This document shows, in pieces, positions 33,393-44,077 of a DNA stretch of 64,000 bases. The stretch covers positions 1,178,517 to 1,242,516 of the forward strand of contig JAJEKB010021302.1 in NCBI GenBank assembly GCA_022393335.1, in the 5' to 3' direction. How positions within the stretch are numbered: position 1 is the first letter of the stretch; each line of letters begins with the position of its first letter. The position numbers and the translations under genes were made by a program. The stretch is from Macrotrachela quadricornifera (Eukaryota > Rotifera > Eurotatoria > Philodinida > Philodinidae). The notes below the pieces were generated by a model that was not told the origin of the DNA, made no database searches, and saw only the letters and a list, made by a program, of their open reading frames with translations.

Positions 33393-35279
33393 TTAACGAA
33401 TCCATATCTTAACAAATTTTTCACAGCAATCATGATCTTCTATTCTAATTGTAGTTGGTAAAGTAGACTTCAACCATGCGATAAGATTATAACGTTTTTT
33501 TTGTGCTGATACAGCAAAGCTGTAGCCTTCTTCGTAACTTTCAACCATTAAAAATCGAAGATTACTCATTTTATTAACAAGCTTGATTATACATTCTTGA
33601 TTTTGAACTCCAATGGTAAGTACTTGACATTGTTTGCCCAATGGTGAATGACTGAATGCAATACATTGTCCGAGATTGTAAAATATCCCATTAGCAAGTG
33701 ATATAATTTTAGGCAAACTAATTTTATCAATTGAAAGATGTTTTATATCAGCTAGAAAATATTTGAAAGCTATTTTTGTCGAACAATTGACGGCCAATGA
33801 ACATAGATTAGGTGCTTGATTGAGTAAAATTCTTAAATCAGATTGATTAGTATAGTCAGTAGTCAGATGAACATAAAGTAGAGTCAATTGATCGAGTTGT
33901 GGAATGAATTTGGAAATATGTTCGCCGAATGGAAGGTTGAGATAAAGTTCAGAAGTATTGGTTAAATTTGAAATCTTACGTGCAATAACTGAAGAAGGAT
34001 TCAATGATGATTTTTTCAAACTTAATCGAAACATATTCATAATTCTTTCGCAACAGTTAATTATAACTAAATTATCTGAATTTGAGAATTCTATTGAGGA
34101 GTGGATTTTTACAAAAGAATCATAAACAGATTCAGACATCCAGTAGTCATGTTCGGAAGGACGCGTTGATCCAGACCAGAAATAATCATTTAGAGAAATT
34201 GAAGAAATTAAACAGTAAGGTAAAGTATAATATAAAATGTAATATCCACCTTGATTATTTGATTGCAAATGACATCGAATAAACCATTGAGTTTTTTCAA
34301 GCCAAAACTCATTATGAAATGAACATAGAAGGTCATTTACTGACTTTTTTAAGTTCCCTAGCCCATTGATATCAATGGCCATTGTACATTGAAATATTTT
34401 TAGTTTAGACAAATAATTATTTATAATATTTTCCCATCGATATCCATCCATAAACATAGATAATGATTTAACTGTTAAGTTACATAAATTAGGTAATTTC
34501 TGTAAAAACATCTCTAATTTATCTGTTTGACTTCTGTTAGAAGAAATTGATGAACATCTTTGATCGACTTTTAATGTAACTAGTAAAGGAAGAAGTGGCA
34601 TAGATGTAATTTCACTTCCAAAATATGAATAAATATGTAGACATCGAAGATGAGATGTATAATGCAACATATTAGATAACAAATTTCTATCGCAATTGAA
34701 ATTTTCAATAGATAAATATTTAATAGATGATGAATTTACTGATGGACAAATCTGTTGATTTTCTCGACAAAATCTTGGACTAATATAAAAATTTCTTAAT
34801 TTTGTCATATTCCATATTTTATCAATTAGACTTTGATTATCATTATCATTTGAAGGTAAACAACAATCAATTAATTTAATATAAATGAGATAAGGAAGAT
34901 AATCCCATTCAAGAGATATTTCTTTCATTATCATTTGTGAATGAATATTATATAATGAAAGTGATTGTAAATTAATAAAATGACGAAAATGAAAATTATT
35001 ACAACGAAAATATTCGATTTCAAATGGAGTATCATTACCATTTGAAACAATGATAGAAGTTATCCGATTAACTATGTTTGATAGTTCAAAGTGAAAAAAT
35101 ATATCGGAATCATTGAATGACATAGAACGAAGATCAAGACAACGAGTTAGTTGTAGATAAGTAGATATGAGTTGATTAAAACGTGAATTAAGAGATTGAA
35201 AAGATCGTAATATATGACCTCTACTAAGATAATCAAATATATCAAATAATAATTCATTAGCTAACGACTCTAATTTCAT
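33393..35279 (-). CDS. F-box protein with divergent leucine-rich repeats
   Basis: 628 residues, single exon. The N-terminal F-box (about 3-45: LESLANELLFDIFDYLSRGHI, then LNSRFNQLI) marks a Skp1-binding SCF ubiquitin-ligase subunit. The rest is rich in spaced leucines (e.g. LQSLSLYNIHSQ, SIKYLSIENFNC, LPNLCNLTVKSLS, LDQLTLLYVHLT, IKHLSIDKISL), consistent with a degenerate LRR solenoid for substrate binding. The frame is uninterrupted and starts with MKLESLANELLFDIF. Proteins of this layout belong to large expanded sets in bdelloid genomes, as I recall. It differs in sequence and exon plan from the two F-box/LRR exon-array loci in this window. Substrate unknown. Confidence 0.82.
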   Translation of the reverse strand: MKLESLANELLFDIFDYLSRGHILRSFQSLNSRFNQLISTYLQLTRCLDLRSMSFNDSDIFFHFELSNIVNRITSIIVSNGNDTPFEIEYFRCNNFHFRHFINLQSLSLYNIHSQMIMKEISLEWDYLPYLIYIKLIDCCLPSNDNDNQSLIDKIWNMTKLRNFYISPRFCRENQQICPSVNSSSIKYLSIENFNCDRNLLSNMLHYTSHLRCLHIYSYFGSEITSMPLLPLLVTLKVDQRCSSISSNRSQTDKLEMFLQKLPNLCNLTVKSLSMFMDGYRWENIINNYLSKLKIFQCTMAIDINGLGNLKKSVNDLLCSFHNEFWLEKTQWFIRCHLQSNNQGGYYILYYTLPYCLISSISLNDYFWSGSTRPSEHDYWMSESVYDSFVKIHSSIEFSNSDNLVIINCCERIMNMFRLSLKKSSLNPSSVIARKISNLTNTSELYLNLPFGEHISKFIPQLDQLTLLYVHLTTDYTNQSDLRILLNQAPNLCSLAVNCSTKIAFKYFLADIKHLSIDKISLPKIISLANGIFYNLGQCIAFSHSPLGKQCQVLTIGVQNQECIIKLVNKMSNLRFLMVESYEEGYSFAVSAQKKRYNLIAWLKSTLPTTIRIEDHDCCEKFVKIWIR

Positions 35280-35874
35280 TGTTATTTTCTAATACAAATG
35301 CAAAAAATTTATTAAAAAAAAGCCTAGTTTTATTTAAGTAGAAAAATAAAACATATACATTGTTGTCTTCCGATAGTATAGTTATATACGTGCCATTAGT
35401 TATCTTTTCTGTTTCCGTATTTATTGTTTTTTATCAACTAACAATTTATCACGAACAACATTGTTATTTTATCACGAGGCATAAAATTTCTTTTTTTTTA
35501 ATATCACATTTTTTAAAGTTAAAATAAATATATCAATAACATTATGACCTAGTCTTACGTCAGTTGATTGCTGCTTGACTTCTTGTCCTATATTTTCATT
35601 TGCAACAATCGATGTATAGAAAAAAAAAGGTCGTACGCATTGTTTCGATTTTGAGAAATAGAAATAATAAAAAGATTGCAATAATAAGACGAATTTGTAC
35701 GTCAGTTTTTAAATGATATACCTTCCATACAGTAGAATAGTATATCTATATTACCTATTCTAAGATCAGAGGTTTTTTGTTTTTCTGTTAAAAAAAATCA
35801 TAGAATGACCATCTATATAAAATGGAGAAAAGCAAAAGTAAGAAAAATTAATCGACGAGTTTTAAAATTATTTC
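35280..35874. other. no gene seen
   Basis: 5' flank of the F-box gene, AT-rich; presumably holds its promoter. Confidence 0.4.
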
Positions 35875-36900
35875 TGGGATTATATAATGTTCGCTATATG
35901 AGTTTGAATATAAATTCCCGAGCCTAGTTTACTCCTTAATTCAATTCTTAAATATTTAAACATAGATACAAATTCCATTTTTTGATCCTGAAATAATATT
36001 TTTGGATATTCTGGGGCAACAGCACTATGAAAGAGTAAAATTTTTGTTTTACTTACATTTACTGGTAATATAATAACTTTAGAAAACTTTTCAAGCGTTA
36101 GCGTATTCTTCTAGCTGTATTACAACCTTCTTTAATATGGTCAGATCATCGGTGAATAAATGTATGCTGAATCGCAAAAACATTTTGGGGCAAAAGTGCA
36201 AATGTAATCTAAATAAGGTTGCCGCCAGTACCAGTCCCTTTGGTGTCCCTACGTTAATACTTATGTTTCTAGATATAGCTTCACCGTATTGTATGTTCAT
36301 CGATCGTCTTTGCAACCATTCATATATTAAACGTACAAGATTAAGTGGCATATTTAGTTCTAATAAATTTGCAATAAGAGCTGGATGCCATATTTTGGTA
36401 AATGAAGTCATAAAATCTATGAATATTCCTAGTGCGGGACGATTAGATGCTGCTATTGTTAGTCGTATATCCTCGCAAATTGTGAGAATTCGAGTATGCA
36501 GGCGTCTATTTGGTGTGAAACCTGATTGCTCGTCAACATATATACCTTTGATTCACACCACTTCAGTATTTCTGTACGTATACATCGTTCAAACATTTTA
36601 CTTAAGTTTGGTAGTAATGAGATAGGACGTAAACGATTTATGGATGAATAAACACATTCTTTTAACAAACAAATAATCTTGGCTACCTTACCGGCTTCTA
36701 AGAATTCACTCTTTGAGAAACATTTATTAAATATAATAGTGATTATGCTCATATATTCTACTGGCAGACACTTTATTAAAAAAGCAGAAGTATCTAGGAT
36801 GTCAGTTGATTTTTTCCAGACGTCTGAAGCCATTGGTTATATATTTCTTCTATTTCGAGCATTTTAACTCGTATCTTAAGTAAACTTGCTACCTGTTCAT
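35875..36900 (-). pseudogene. broken non-LTR (LINE) reverse transcriptase
   Basis: Minus-strand RT domain in at least three frames. An upstream frame (36833-36459) has RPISLLPNLSKMFER, the usual RT motif. The next (36411-36091) has TPKGLVLAATLFRLHL and the catalytic box as FTDDLTI (normally F/YADD). Further downstream another frame gives NVSKTKILLF and FKYLRIELRSKLGSG, matching the segment after the palm in Jockey-like elements. Frameshifts, the altered FADD box and the missing endonuclease show a truncated dead copy. Confidence 0.82.
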
Positions 36901-37317
36901 ATGTTTTTAAATATGAAATGTGTTCCTCATTCGTTGTGAGGACACATAAAATTCTATGATTTATTTATTAACTTTCTCACAAGAAGAGAAAAATGGAGCT
37001 GAATTATTTCATCTGTTGTTAGCGTATACTAGTTTCTCAGTGTAAAAAAGAAAAGGCATTATTCAAAAAAATTGATGTTCATCTTTATATTGTATTCATT
37101 CTCAATTAGACACATCGTATTGATTATCATTCTTACCTTCAGACTATTCTTTTGTCATCATAGATGTTTTATTCTACTCAAATCAAAAAGTCTTATTCCT
37201 TGAGCAGCATTTATTATCATTCATTTCTTCAATCAAATAATCCATATGCCTCTTGTACTGTTGCCATTCTGTTTCCAATCGAGTTCCAATTACATACACA
37301 TCGTTATCCTCAAAATG
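36901..37317. other. no gene seen
   Basis: AT-rich stretch between the LINE fragment and the repeat at 37318; nothing recognised. Confidence 0.35.
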
Positions 37318-37530
37318 CATAGAGGCATCCAAAAGTGGTGGCAACGACATTTTAGTACCACATACTAAACTTGATAAAAGTTCCTTTTTACATGGAATGA
37401 TAGAGAAAAAAATGCTCTATCTTTCTAGCCTATTTGATCACTTCTGAACTAATATCGTAATAATAAAATTTGGATAAGAACTGTTTTTGTTAAATGCTAG
37501 CTCGTTTCAGTAGACCACAACGTAGTGGTG
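37318..37530. repeat. single arm of the 55759-56407 foldback family
   Basis: CATAGAGGCATCCAAAAG, GGCAACGACATTTTAGTACC, CTTGATAAAAGTTCC and GTTTTTGTTAAATGCTAG appear in the same order as in the arms of the element at 55759-56407 (right arm inverted). Only one arm is present here. It is followed at 37531 by a lone hAT-like end (TAGTGGTGTAACCAG). Confidence 0.65.
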
Positions 37531-37545
37531 TAACCAGAAATTTGA

Positions 37546-38697
37546 AACAGCGTGGTCTGCAGCACAAATTTTATTCTTTCCTTCATTTTCAGGAACTGAT
37601 AATTGGCCGGACTCATTCTTAAAAAGGTATTAATTAAGTTCCTTCAAATCTCATCTTTGAACTAACTCTCCAAATAAATGTCTAGCTGTTTCTATTGACA
37701 CTCTTACTATATCTTTAATTTTTTATTTGTTTTCGAAGCCAATAAATGAGTTGACTTTCATTCTGTGTTCAAAACCAATAACATTTTGTTGTTTGAAAAA
37801 AATATATGAAAGCGTTTCTTTTCAGCATTGAAGGGTAAAAGACCGACGCAGAATCACAATGGATTCGGAAAAGCTAATTGAAGACTGACATTCTTCACCG
37901 CTCATAATCATTCGCCAAATTCTAACAACACAGTTGATTTTCTCGTAAACGAAAAATCGAAAAACACTTTAAAACACGGTTCACCAAAAAAACTGACATC
38001 AGATTCGAGTTCCTCGATCTCGATTATCTTTGGTCAAGCTTTATAGAAAATTATAATAAACATACAGTCTAAGAACGAACGTACTTAACTCACTCTGTGT
38101 ATACCCTCCTTCCAGTAAAAGGAATATTTGTCAGAACTTTTCTTTAATAATATCCGTTCTACAATACCCTTGTCATATTACTCAATATGATCATTATTCT
38201 TTTAAGTATTAACCCTTTTATAAATATTAATATTATTCAAAAATGACAACATTATGTTTGACAAGAAATTCAAAGATTGAACTCAAACAGTAATATTATC
38301 TTTTTTTTAACTGACATCTATATTAATAATATTTGCCTTTTAGTTTTTCACTGTCTTCAAAGGCGTTCATTTGATTTTTCTCTTAATAAATTTGTGATGG
38401 GTTTAAGCCAAAAAAAATATTCGAGTTACATTCGCATAATTGCTGAAGAAAAATGAGAAATTAACATGCAAGCAACTCGTTACTTTGTATGAAATATAAC
38501 ACGAACGCAATATGTAATTTTTTCTTATCAAGCCTTAAATTTCACTATCTCTCTAACATATTTGCATTTCTAGATATGGAGAAAAAAAATTGCACCATCA
38601 AAGTAAATTTTATAATACAACGTATACAAAAGAAAATTTAAAAAGAAACAAATTCTTTTAAACAGCACACACACACAATTCGAAAAAAGCAACATCA
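37546..38697. other. no gene seen; 5' flank of the second F-box/LRR locus
   Basis: AT-rich. A CA-rich run (CACACACACA near 38667) lies about 30 nt before the F-box ATG. No other features. Confidence 0.4.
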
Positions 38698-38850
38698 ATG
38701 TCGAAAAAAATGAATTTATCATTTCAAACGCTACCAGTCGAGTTGATTTATAGAATTCTCGACCATCTCGATCAACTCACAATTTTACTGTCGTGTCGCA
38801 TTGTCTGTACCAGACTGAATGTCATTACAGACACATACCATCGATACCAG
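38698..38850 (+). CDS. F-box exon (first exon of the second F-box/LRR gene)
   Basis: 51 codons from ATG 38698 to donor CAG|GTAATC at 38850, phase 0. F-box: LPVELIYRILDHLDQLTILL, then IVCTRLNVI, ending TYHRYQ. Length, end residues and donor match the minus-strand exon at 15285-15437. A candidate second exon follows an acceptor at 38961-38963 (CAACAG); it reads IDFIGDCRILN for 27 codons and then stops at a TGA/TAA where the foldback element 39041-40057 begins. The LRR exon array at 41809-42914 is on the same strand and in phase. The product would be an SCF substrate receptor. Confidence 0.76.
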
Positions 38851-39040
38851 GTAATCTTTATTTCTATGATAAAATTATATATTTATTATCTTTCAAATAA
38901 TTTTTTTTTTTTTCGTCCCAATACATTATTTTCCTTCAAACTTTCTATTCCTGATTCCAACAGATAGATTTCATTGGAGATTGTCGTATACTTAATTGTT
39001 TTCTATCGATGAAACGAATTCACGAGAGAATAAACGCAAC

Positions 39041-40057
39041 TGATTAATCGTTTTTCAGCTCAGACTCTATGGATAAGGTGGCGTCCAGTGAGGTATGAAA
39101 AACCTCAAAAGGACATATTTCCATAGGACTTCTTTTTGGAGTTAAAGACATTTTACTAAAATTTTACTGTATAGTGTGGTGTATAGCAAAAAATCGAAGT
39201 ATTGTATTTTGACCTAAAACTTTGCCCATAGAATGACCTGCTAATGGGTAGAGTATCCTGAAAATTTCAGCTCTGGAAAACATTCTCTTCCTAATATATT
39301 AACCGGTTGGCTACGGAAGTATCATTTATGATACTTGATTGTGGTGGGAATATTTGTGCAAGAAATCAGCAAGTCTGTTGTCTTTCACGTTTTCTCCATT
39401 ATTGTTAGTATATTACATCTGATTTAATAACACGATAACCATGTGGTGATGTGTTCATATGTTAATTGTAAAACACTTTCTCTTTCTAATTCCAGCTACA
39501 CACACAGTTACCACTTAAAAGAAAATGCGTTGTCAACAGCAATACTGTGAGATGTCCGAAAAAAAAGATGTGCTCTCACGTTATCAATGTACGAAATATG
39601 ATGTAAGCTTATGCCTCAGTGATTCTTTTACAGATTTTCATACTTCACAAAACCTTTAAGAATACATATATATGGATGGCAGCATTTGCAACGTTGTGTG
39701 TAAAATTTTATCTGAAAAATGAACCCGTAGCCAACCGGTTGTTAAAGGCTAAAAGGTCAGGAAATTTTTTGGAATATGGATGAATTTTAGGAGGCTGAAT
39801 ATTTTATGAAGAAAACATTCTTCAGAGCTAAAATTTTCAGGATACTCTACCCATTAGTAGATCACTCTATGGGCAAAGTTTTAGGTCAAAATATAATGCT
39901 TCAATTTTTTACTATACGCCATACTATACAGTAAAATTTTAGTAAAATGTCTATAACTCCAAAAAGAAGTCCTATGAGAATATGTCCTTTTGAGGCTTTT
40001 CATATCTCACTGGGGACCACGTTATCCATAAAGTCTGAGCTCAAAAACGATTAATCA
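39041..40057. mobile_element. foldback element inside the second F-box/LRR locus
   Basis: About 1017 bp. The left end TGATTAATCGTTTTTCAGCT is mirrored by AGCTCAAAAACGATTAATCA. The arms are about 260 bp (39041 to about 39298 and about 39795-40057) with shared GGACATATTTCCATAGGACT and GGGTAGAGTATCCTGAAAAT. A piggyBac-derived piece (39303-39741) is inserted near the inner end of the left arm. No coding capacity of its own. Confidence 0.75.
39303..39741 (+). mobile_element. piggyBac relic with transposase C-terminal Cys-rich domain
   Basis: Inverted ends CCGGTTGGCTACGG and CCGTAGCCAACCGG, with TTAA at 39299-39302 and 39742-39745. Inside, 39525-39659 reads RCQQQYC, RYQCTKYDVSLCLSDSF, then FHT and stop. 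This matches the cross-brace Cys-rich domain that ends piggyBac transposases (RC..C...RY.C..CxxxLC...CF..yHT). Upstream of it the frame is shifted and the rest of the transposase is gone, so this is an internally deleted remnant. Confidence 0.72.
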
Positions 40058-40175
40058 TTTGAATCAGTTCCCTTGTCAGAAAGATATATACAAGTATTGT
40101 GGGAAATTTCGTGAGCTTATAAAACTCTAAGATATCTTAGGAAATCCAAAACAGAATCAAGACACTTCTTGAAAC

Positions 40176-40528
40176 TAGAGTCCGGCGGGACTGTCCCGAT
40201 CCCTAAATTTTTCCCGAACCCGATCCCGATCCCTAAATTTTTCCCGAACCCGATCCCGATCCCGTTCCCGACGGGATCCAAATCCCGAAATTCTCCCGAT
40301 TTTACGGGATCAGGGCGAGAATCCCTGTTAAAAACGGGATCGGGACTACGAATCCCGACAAGATACTTGGATCAGATTTTTAGTCTGAATGATTTGTATT
40401 CACAGAAAATGGTAACGCCATTGAAAATCCCGAAAAAATATTTTGTCGGGACCGGGATCGGGACGGGTTTCTGTTAAATCAGATGCGGTCGGGATCGGGA
40501 TGAAAAAACCCGATCCCGCCGGACTCTA
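40176..40528. mobile_element. GC-rich hAT MITE with 8-bp target duplication
   Basis: 353 bp. The ends TAGAGTCCGGCGGGA and TCCCGCCGGACTCTA are perfect inverted repeats that fit YARNG. The target CTTGAAAC is duplicated at 40168-40175 and 40529-40536. The interior contains a direct repeat of a roughly 31-bp CCCGATCCCTAAATTTTTC unit. It is much richer in C/G than the surroundings. No transposase; the open frames inside are artefacts of the repeat. Confidence 0.88.
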
Positions 40529-40536
40529 CTTGAAAC

Positions 40537-41808
40537 TATTAAATTTACTTTTCTTAATGGTGAAAAAAGCAAAAAATATCATGTATGAAATGATTTATAA
40601 TAATTTAAATGTATTCTCTTTTGCTGACATTAGTTTGTAGAAACGACTCATCATACTATTCATACTCTACTGTGTAAGCAACTATTATAAACTGAAGCAA
40701 AACTTGAAGATTATAAAATTAGGCACTTTGATTATTCTCAATAGGCTAAAGATTTCTTTCACGGGCGTTTTGCTTGACTATGTCAAAGCAACTTGATTCG
40801 ATATATATTCAAAATAATATTTTTCTTAAGAACTTTTACTCTAAAATGGAGTTGAAACATCTCTATGATATTATACTAAATTATGATTAATATGATGACT
40901 TTGACTATTTCCAACAACAATATAACTAAAATCAGATTGAAGTGGAACAGTTTGCTAAATTAAACACACAGTATATTCTTTCGAATTTTTCAATTAATGT
41001 TGATTATCATTCATTAATCAAAAATGCTACGTAGCCTTCAATTTTCTATTGGTCAATTTTACAAGCTTAAATGGATTGGTATTTTTAATCTAGAATGTTA
41101 ATCATTACATGTTTTGGGTACTGTGCATTTCCCGCATAGTCTCATCTGATATCGTTTCATGTAGTTGTCAAACTGTAAAATACTGACCGTAAATAATCAG
41201 AATAATCAGGCTAAAAACATCGTTTATTTTATTATATTATATAAGTTATCGTCTCAAATAGCCTGACTTCTAAATTAGTTTAACCATTATCATCTTCAAA
41301 GTCCCTGAGTTCTCATAAACGTTAAAATGAGAGAATTGCGAACCACGCGATCTAAATCATAAAATTTTTCTAATAATCCTGTCCAATTCGTGAAAAAATC
41401 TTATTTTCCCAGTAGTATTGTCGCGGGTACTCTAATAAGAAAAAATGTTCTGCTTTACAAATACACGATTTCTGAAAATTTTAACGTCTAAGCTTCTTTC
41501 CCACATTTTCATTCTTTCAAAACCGGTCTAAAATATTCGGCGATAAAAACCTCACTGTATACTCGGCCGATTTCTATTATCTCTCTGTAACTCATTTTCA
41601 CCAATAGTTAAGATCGGATACTTCAATTCCACTAATACCGAAAAGCAAATATGACTCCGTATTGTTATAGATGGGTTTCCTATTCCTAGCACTACATTGA
41701 CAAATATACCTTTACATTATCTCCTTAATTTTCTGGCAACTTCAGTCCAACTGAAATCTTACTCATCAAATATTTTATTAATGTATAATTGAATACTGCT
41801 TTTCACAG
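40537..41808. other. no gene seen; between hAT MITE and LRR array
   Basis: Probably intron or inserted DNA of the F-box/LRR locus. No further LRR exons recognised upstream of 41809; no element ends identified. Confidence 0.4.
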
Positions 41809-42914
41809 TCATTCAGCACATTGCATCTCGGAGGCAATGAAAATGGTCCACAGGCAGTACAACGTTTAGCTGTAGTTTTAGAACAAAATGAAGTCATATG
41901 AATCTTATCAATCTTCTTCTTATTCATCTATGCACTCATTGTTTTACACAGACACTCACCACATTGGTCCTTGGGTACAACCAAATTGGTGCTGAAGGAG
42001 CACAACATTTAGCCAATGCTTTACAACAAAACAAAGTAATATAAATCATATCAATATTCTTCTTGTTCGCCTATACACTCACTGTTTTACACAGACACTC
42101 ACCACATTGGATATCGCGAGAAATAAAATTGATGGCGAAGGAGCACAACATTTAGCCAATGCTTTAAAGCAAAACAAAGTAATATGAATCATATCAACAT
42201 TCTGCTTATTCATCGATGGATTTGCTGTTTTTGACAGACACTCACCACATTGGATATCGCGATCAATAAAATTGGTGCTGAAGGAGCACAACATTTAGCC
42301 AATGCTTTACAACAAAACGAAGTAATATAAATCATATCAATATTCTTCTTGTTCCCCTATGCACTCACTGTTTTACACAGACACTCACCACATTAGACCT
42401 CTGCTACAATAAAATTGGTGATGAAGGAGCACAACATTTAGCCAATGCTTTAGAACAAAACAAAGTAATATGAACCATTTCAATCTTCTTCTTATTCATT
42501 TGTGCACTCACCGTTTTACATAGACACTCACTACATTGAACCTGTCATACAATGGAATAGGCCCACAAGGAGCACAACATTTAGCCAATGCTTTAGAACA
42601 AAACAAAGTAATATAAATCAAATCAATCTTCTTCTTAATCACCTGTGTACTCACTGTTTTACACAGACACTCACCACATTGGTCCTCGAGTGCAACCAAA
42701 TTGGTGAGGAAGGGGCACAACATTTAGCCAAAGCTTTAGAACAAAACAAAGTAATATGAATCATATCAATATTCTTCTTGTTCACCTATATACTGACTGT
42801 TTTACACAGACACTCACCACTTTGGACCTCTGGAGGAATCAAATCGATTTTAGTCTAAAACAGCATATTAAAGAAAAGGTCAAAAAGAACGCATCATTGA
42901 AGGAACGAGTATGA
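41809..42914 (+). CDS. LRR exon array (3' part of the second F-box/LRR gene)
   Basis: Seven phase-0 exons of exactly 84 nt lie at 41809-41892, 41952-42035, 42095-42178, 42238-42321, 42381-42464, 42524-42607 and 42667-42750. A terminal exon at 42810-42914 ends KERV-stop. All seven introns are exactly 59 nt (GTAATAT...ACAG for most), a strict 143-bp period. Each exon encodes one RNI-type repeat such as TLTTLVLGYNQIG, then AEGAQHLANALQQNK. The first exon (SFSTLHLGGNENG) is the most diverged and marks the array's edge. All exons are open and all splice sites intact. It probably forms one gene with the F-box exon at 38698-38850; the 3-kb gap between them is filled with transposons. Confidence 0.82.
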
Positions 42915-43479
42915 TTGTTCGTAAGAAGATAGACACGCGAGCAATGCAGTTTTATAAATGAATTGAATAGTTTTTTAGTTTTATACATGGGTTTTTTTTG
43001 ATGAATTGAATCAATTTTTTTTGTGGGACCCGTTTAATAAATGTTATGGAGAAGTTTATTGTGTTCTACGAGTTTAAGTAGAAAATTAATATTTTTTGTT
43101 GTAAACGTTTCGTTTTAATAATGGTTGTTGTGTTTATTAGACCGAGAAGAATCTTATGATAATTTGTGTAAGTCTTAAGTAAGTGTACAAAACATTCTGA
43201 ATGCGATTTAGTAAAATTTTTTTCCTATATATTTGCTATTTCAATAGTTTTATATACAATTGTTGTTTAAATTATAGATGAATACATTGAGGTTCTATTT
43301 ATTCTAGCGACCTTCGATACTGATATGGAGAAGCATTACTTTGAATCGAAATACACAAGTTTTGTTTTCTTTTATGTGTCTTGGAAAACATTGTGTTATT
43401 TTTCTTCAATTAATTCGACTATTTGTAGTAGTTCTGTGTAAATTTTCCTTTACAAAAAAAGTTTTAAAAATTTTCAATA
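42915..43479. other. 3' flank of the LRR array, no gene seen
   Basis: T-rich intergenic sequence; may hold the 3' UTR of the F-box/LRR gene. Confidence 0.4.
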
Positions 43480-44075
43480 TACAGGGTGGTTCATCAGTCA
43501 CCAGGTAGTCTTTGATTGCAAATAGTTTTTAATAGGAACAAGATAGAGAGCTGCCGTTTTCACCATTTGAAAGAGCAACACTTGGAACATTGATCTATAT
43601 GAAATTCATCAGGATGAAAGATGCTTTGTTATAGAGAACTATGGGTTCACTTCTTTTCGATGCATATTTTCGTCAATTTTCATAATAATCTCAACTCAAA
43701 TTATGTCATAATGTAGCTTAAATCGCATTTTTTTTAGTATAAAACTGTAAAAGTTACCTTGATAGTCCGCGTTGTAAAAGAGCTCGATAATAAGTCGAAA
43801 ACATAATGATTTTATGGTAAAAAGAAATGTGATTTAAGCTACATTTTAACACAATTTGAGTTGAGATTATTGTGAAAATTGACGAAAATATGCATCGAAA
43901 AGAAGTGAACCCATAGTTCTCTATAACAAAGCATCTTTCATCCTGATGAATTTCATATAGATCAATGTTCCAAGTGTTGTTCTTTCAAATTGTGAAAACG
44001 GCAGCTCTCTATCTTTTTCCTATTAAAAACTATTCGCAATCAAAGACTACCTGGTGACTGATGGACCACGCTGTA
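43480..44075. mobile_element. 596-bp foldback MITE, TA-flanked
   Basis: Ends TACAGGGTGGTTCATCAGTC and GACTGATGGACCACGCTGTA, with TA on both sides (43478-43479, 44076-44077). The arms are about 250 bp and nearly identical (e.g. GGTAGTCTTTGATTGC, GAACTATGGGTTCACTTCTT). The short spacer around 43740-43800 has no coding capacity. TA target and ACAGGGTG-type ends suit Tc1/mariner relatives. Confidence 0.83.
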
Positions 44076-44077
44076 TA

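Noticed and set aside
36137..36625. 162-codon plus-strand open frame
   Set aside because: It is the complement of the LINE reverse transcriptase remnant, which has real motifs on the minus strand.
37531..37545. hAT end TAGTGGTGTAACCAG
   Set aside because: Looks like a genuine hAT terminus, but no matching opposite end was found nearby, so no element is called.
40169..40640. Pro/Ile-rich and Gly-rich frames
   Set aside because: Produced by translating the CCCGATCC repeats of the hAT MITE; low-complexity artefact.
42079..42723. Minus-strand frames of about 71 codons that recur
   Set aside because: Complement of the LRR exon-intron array; their recurrence comes from the 143-bp period.
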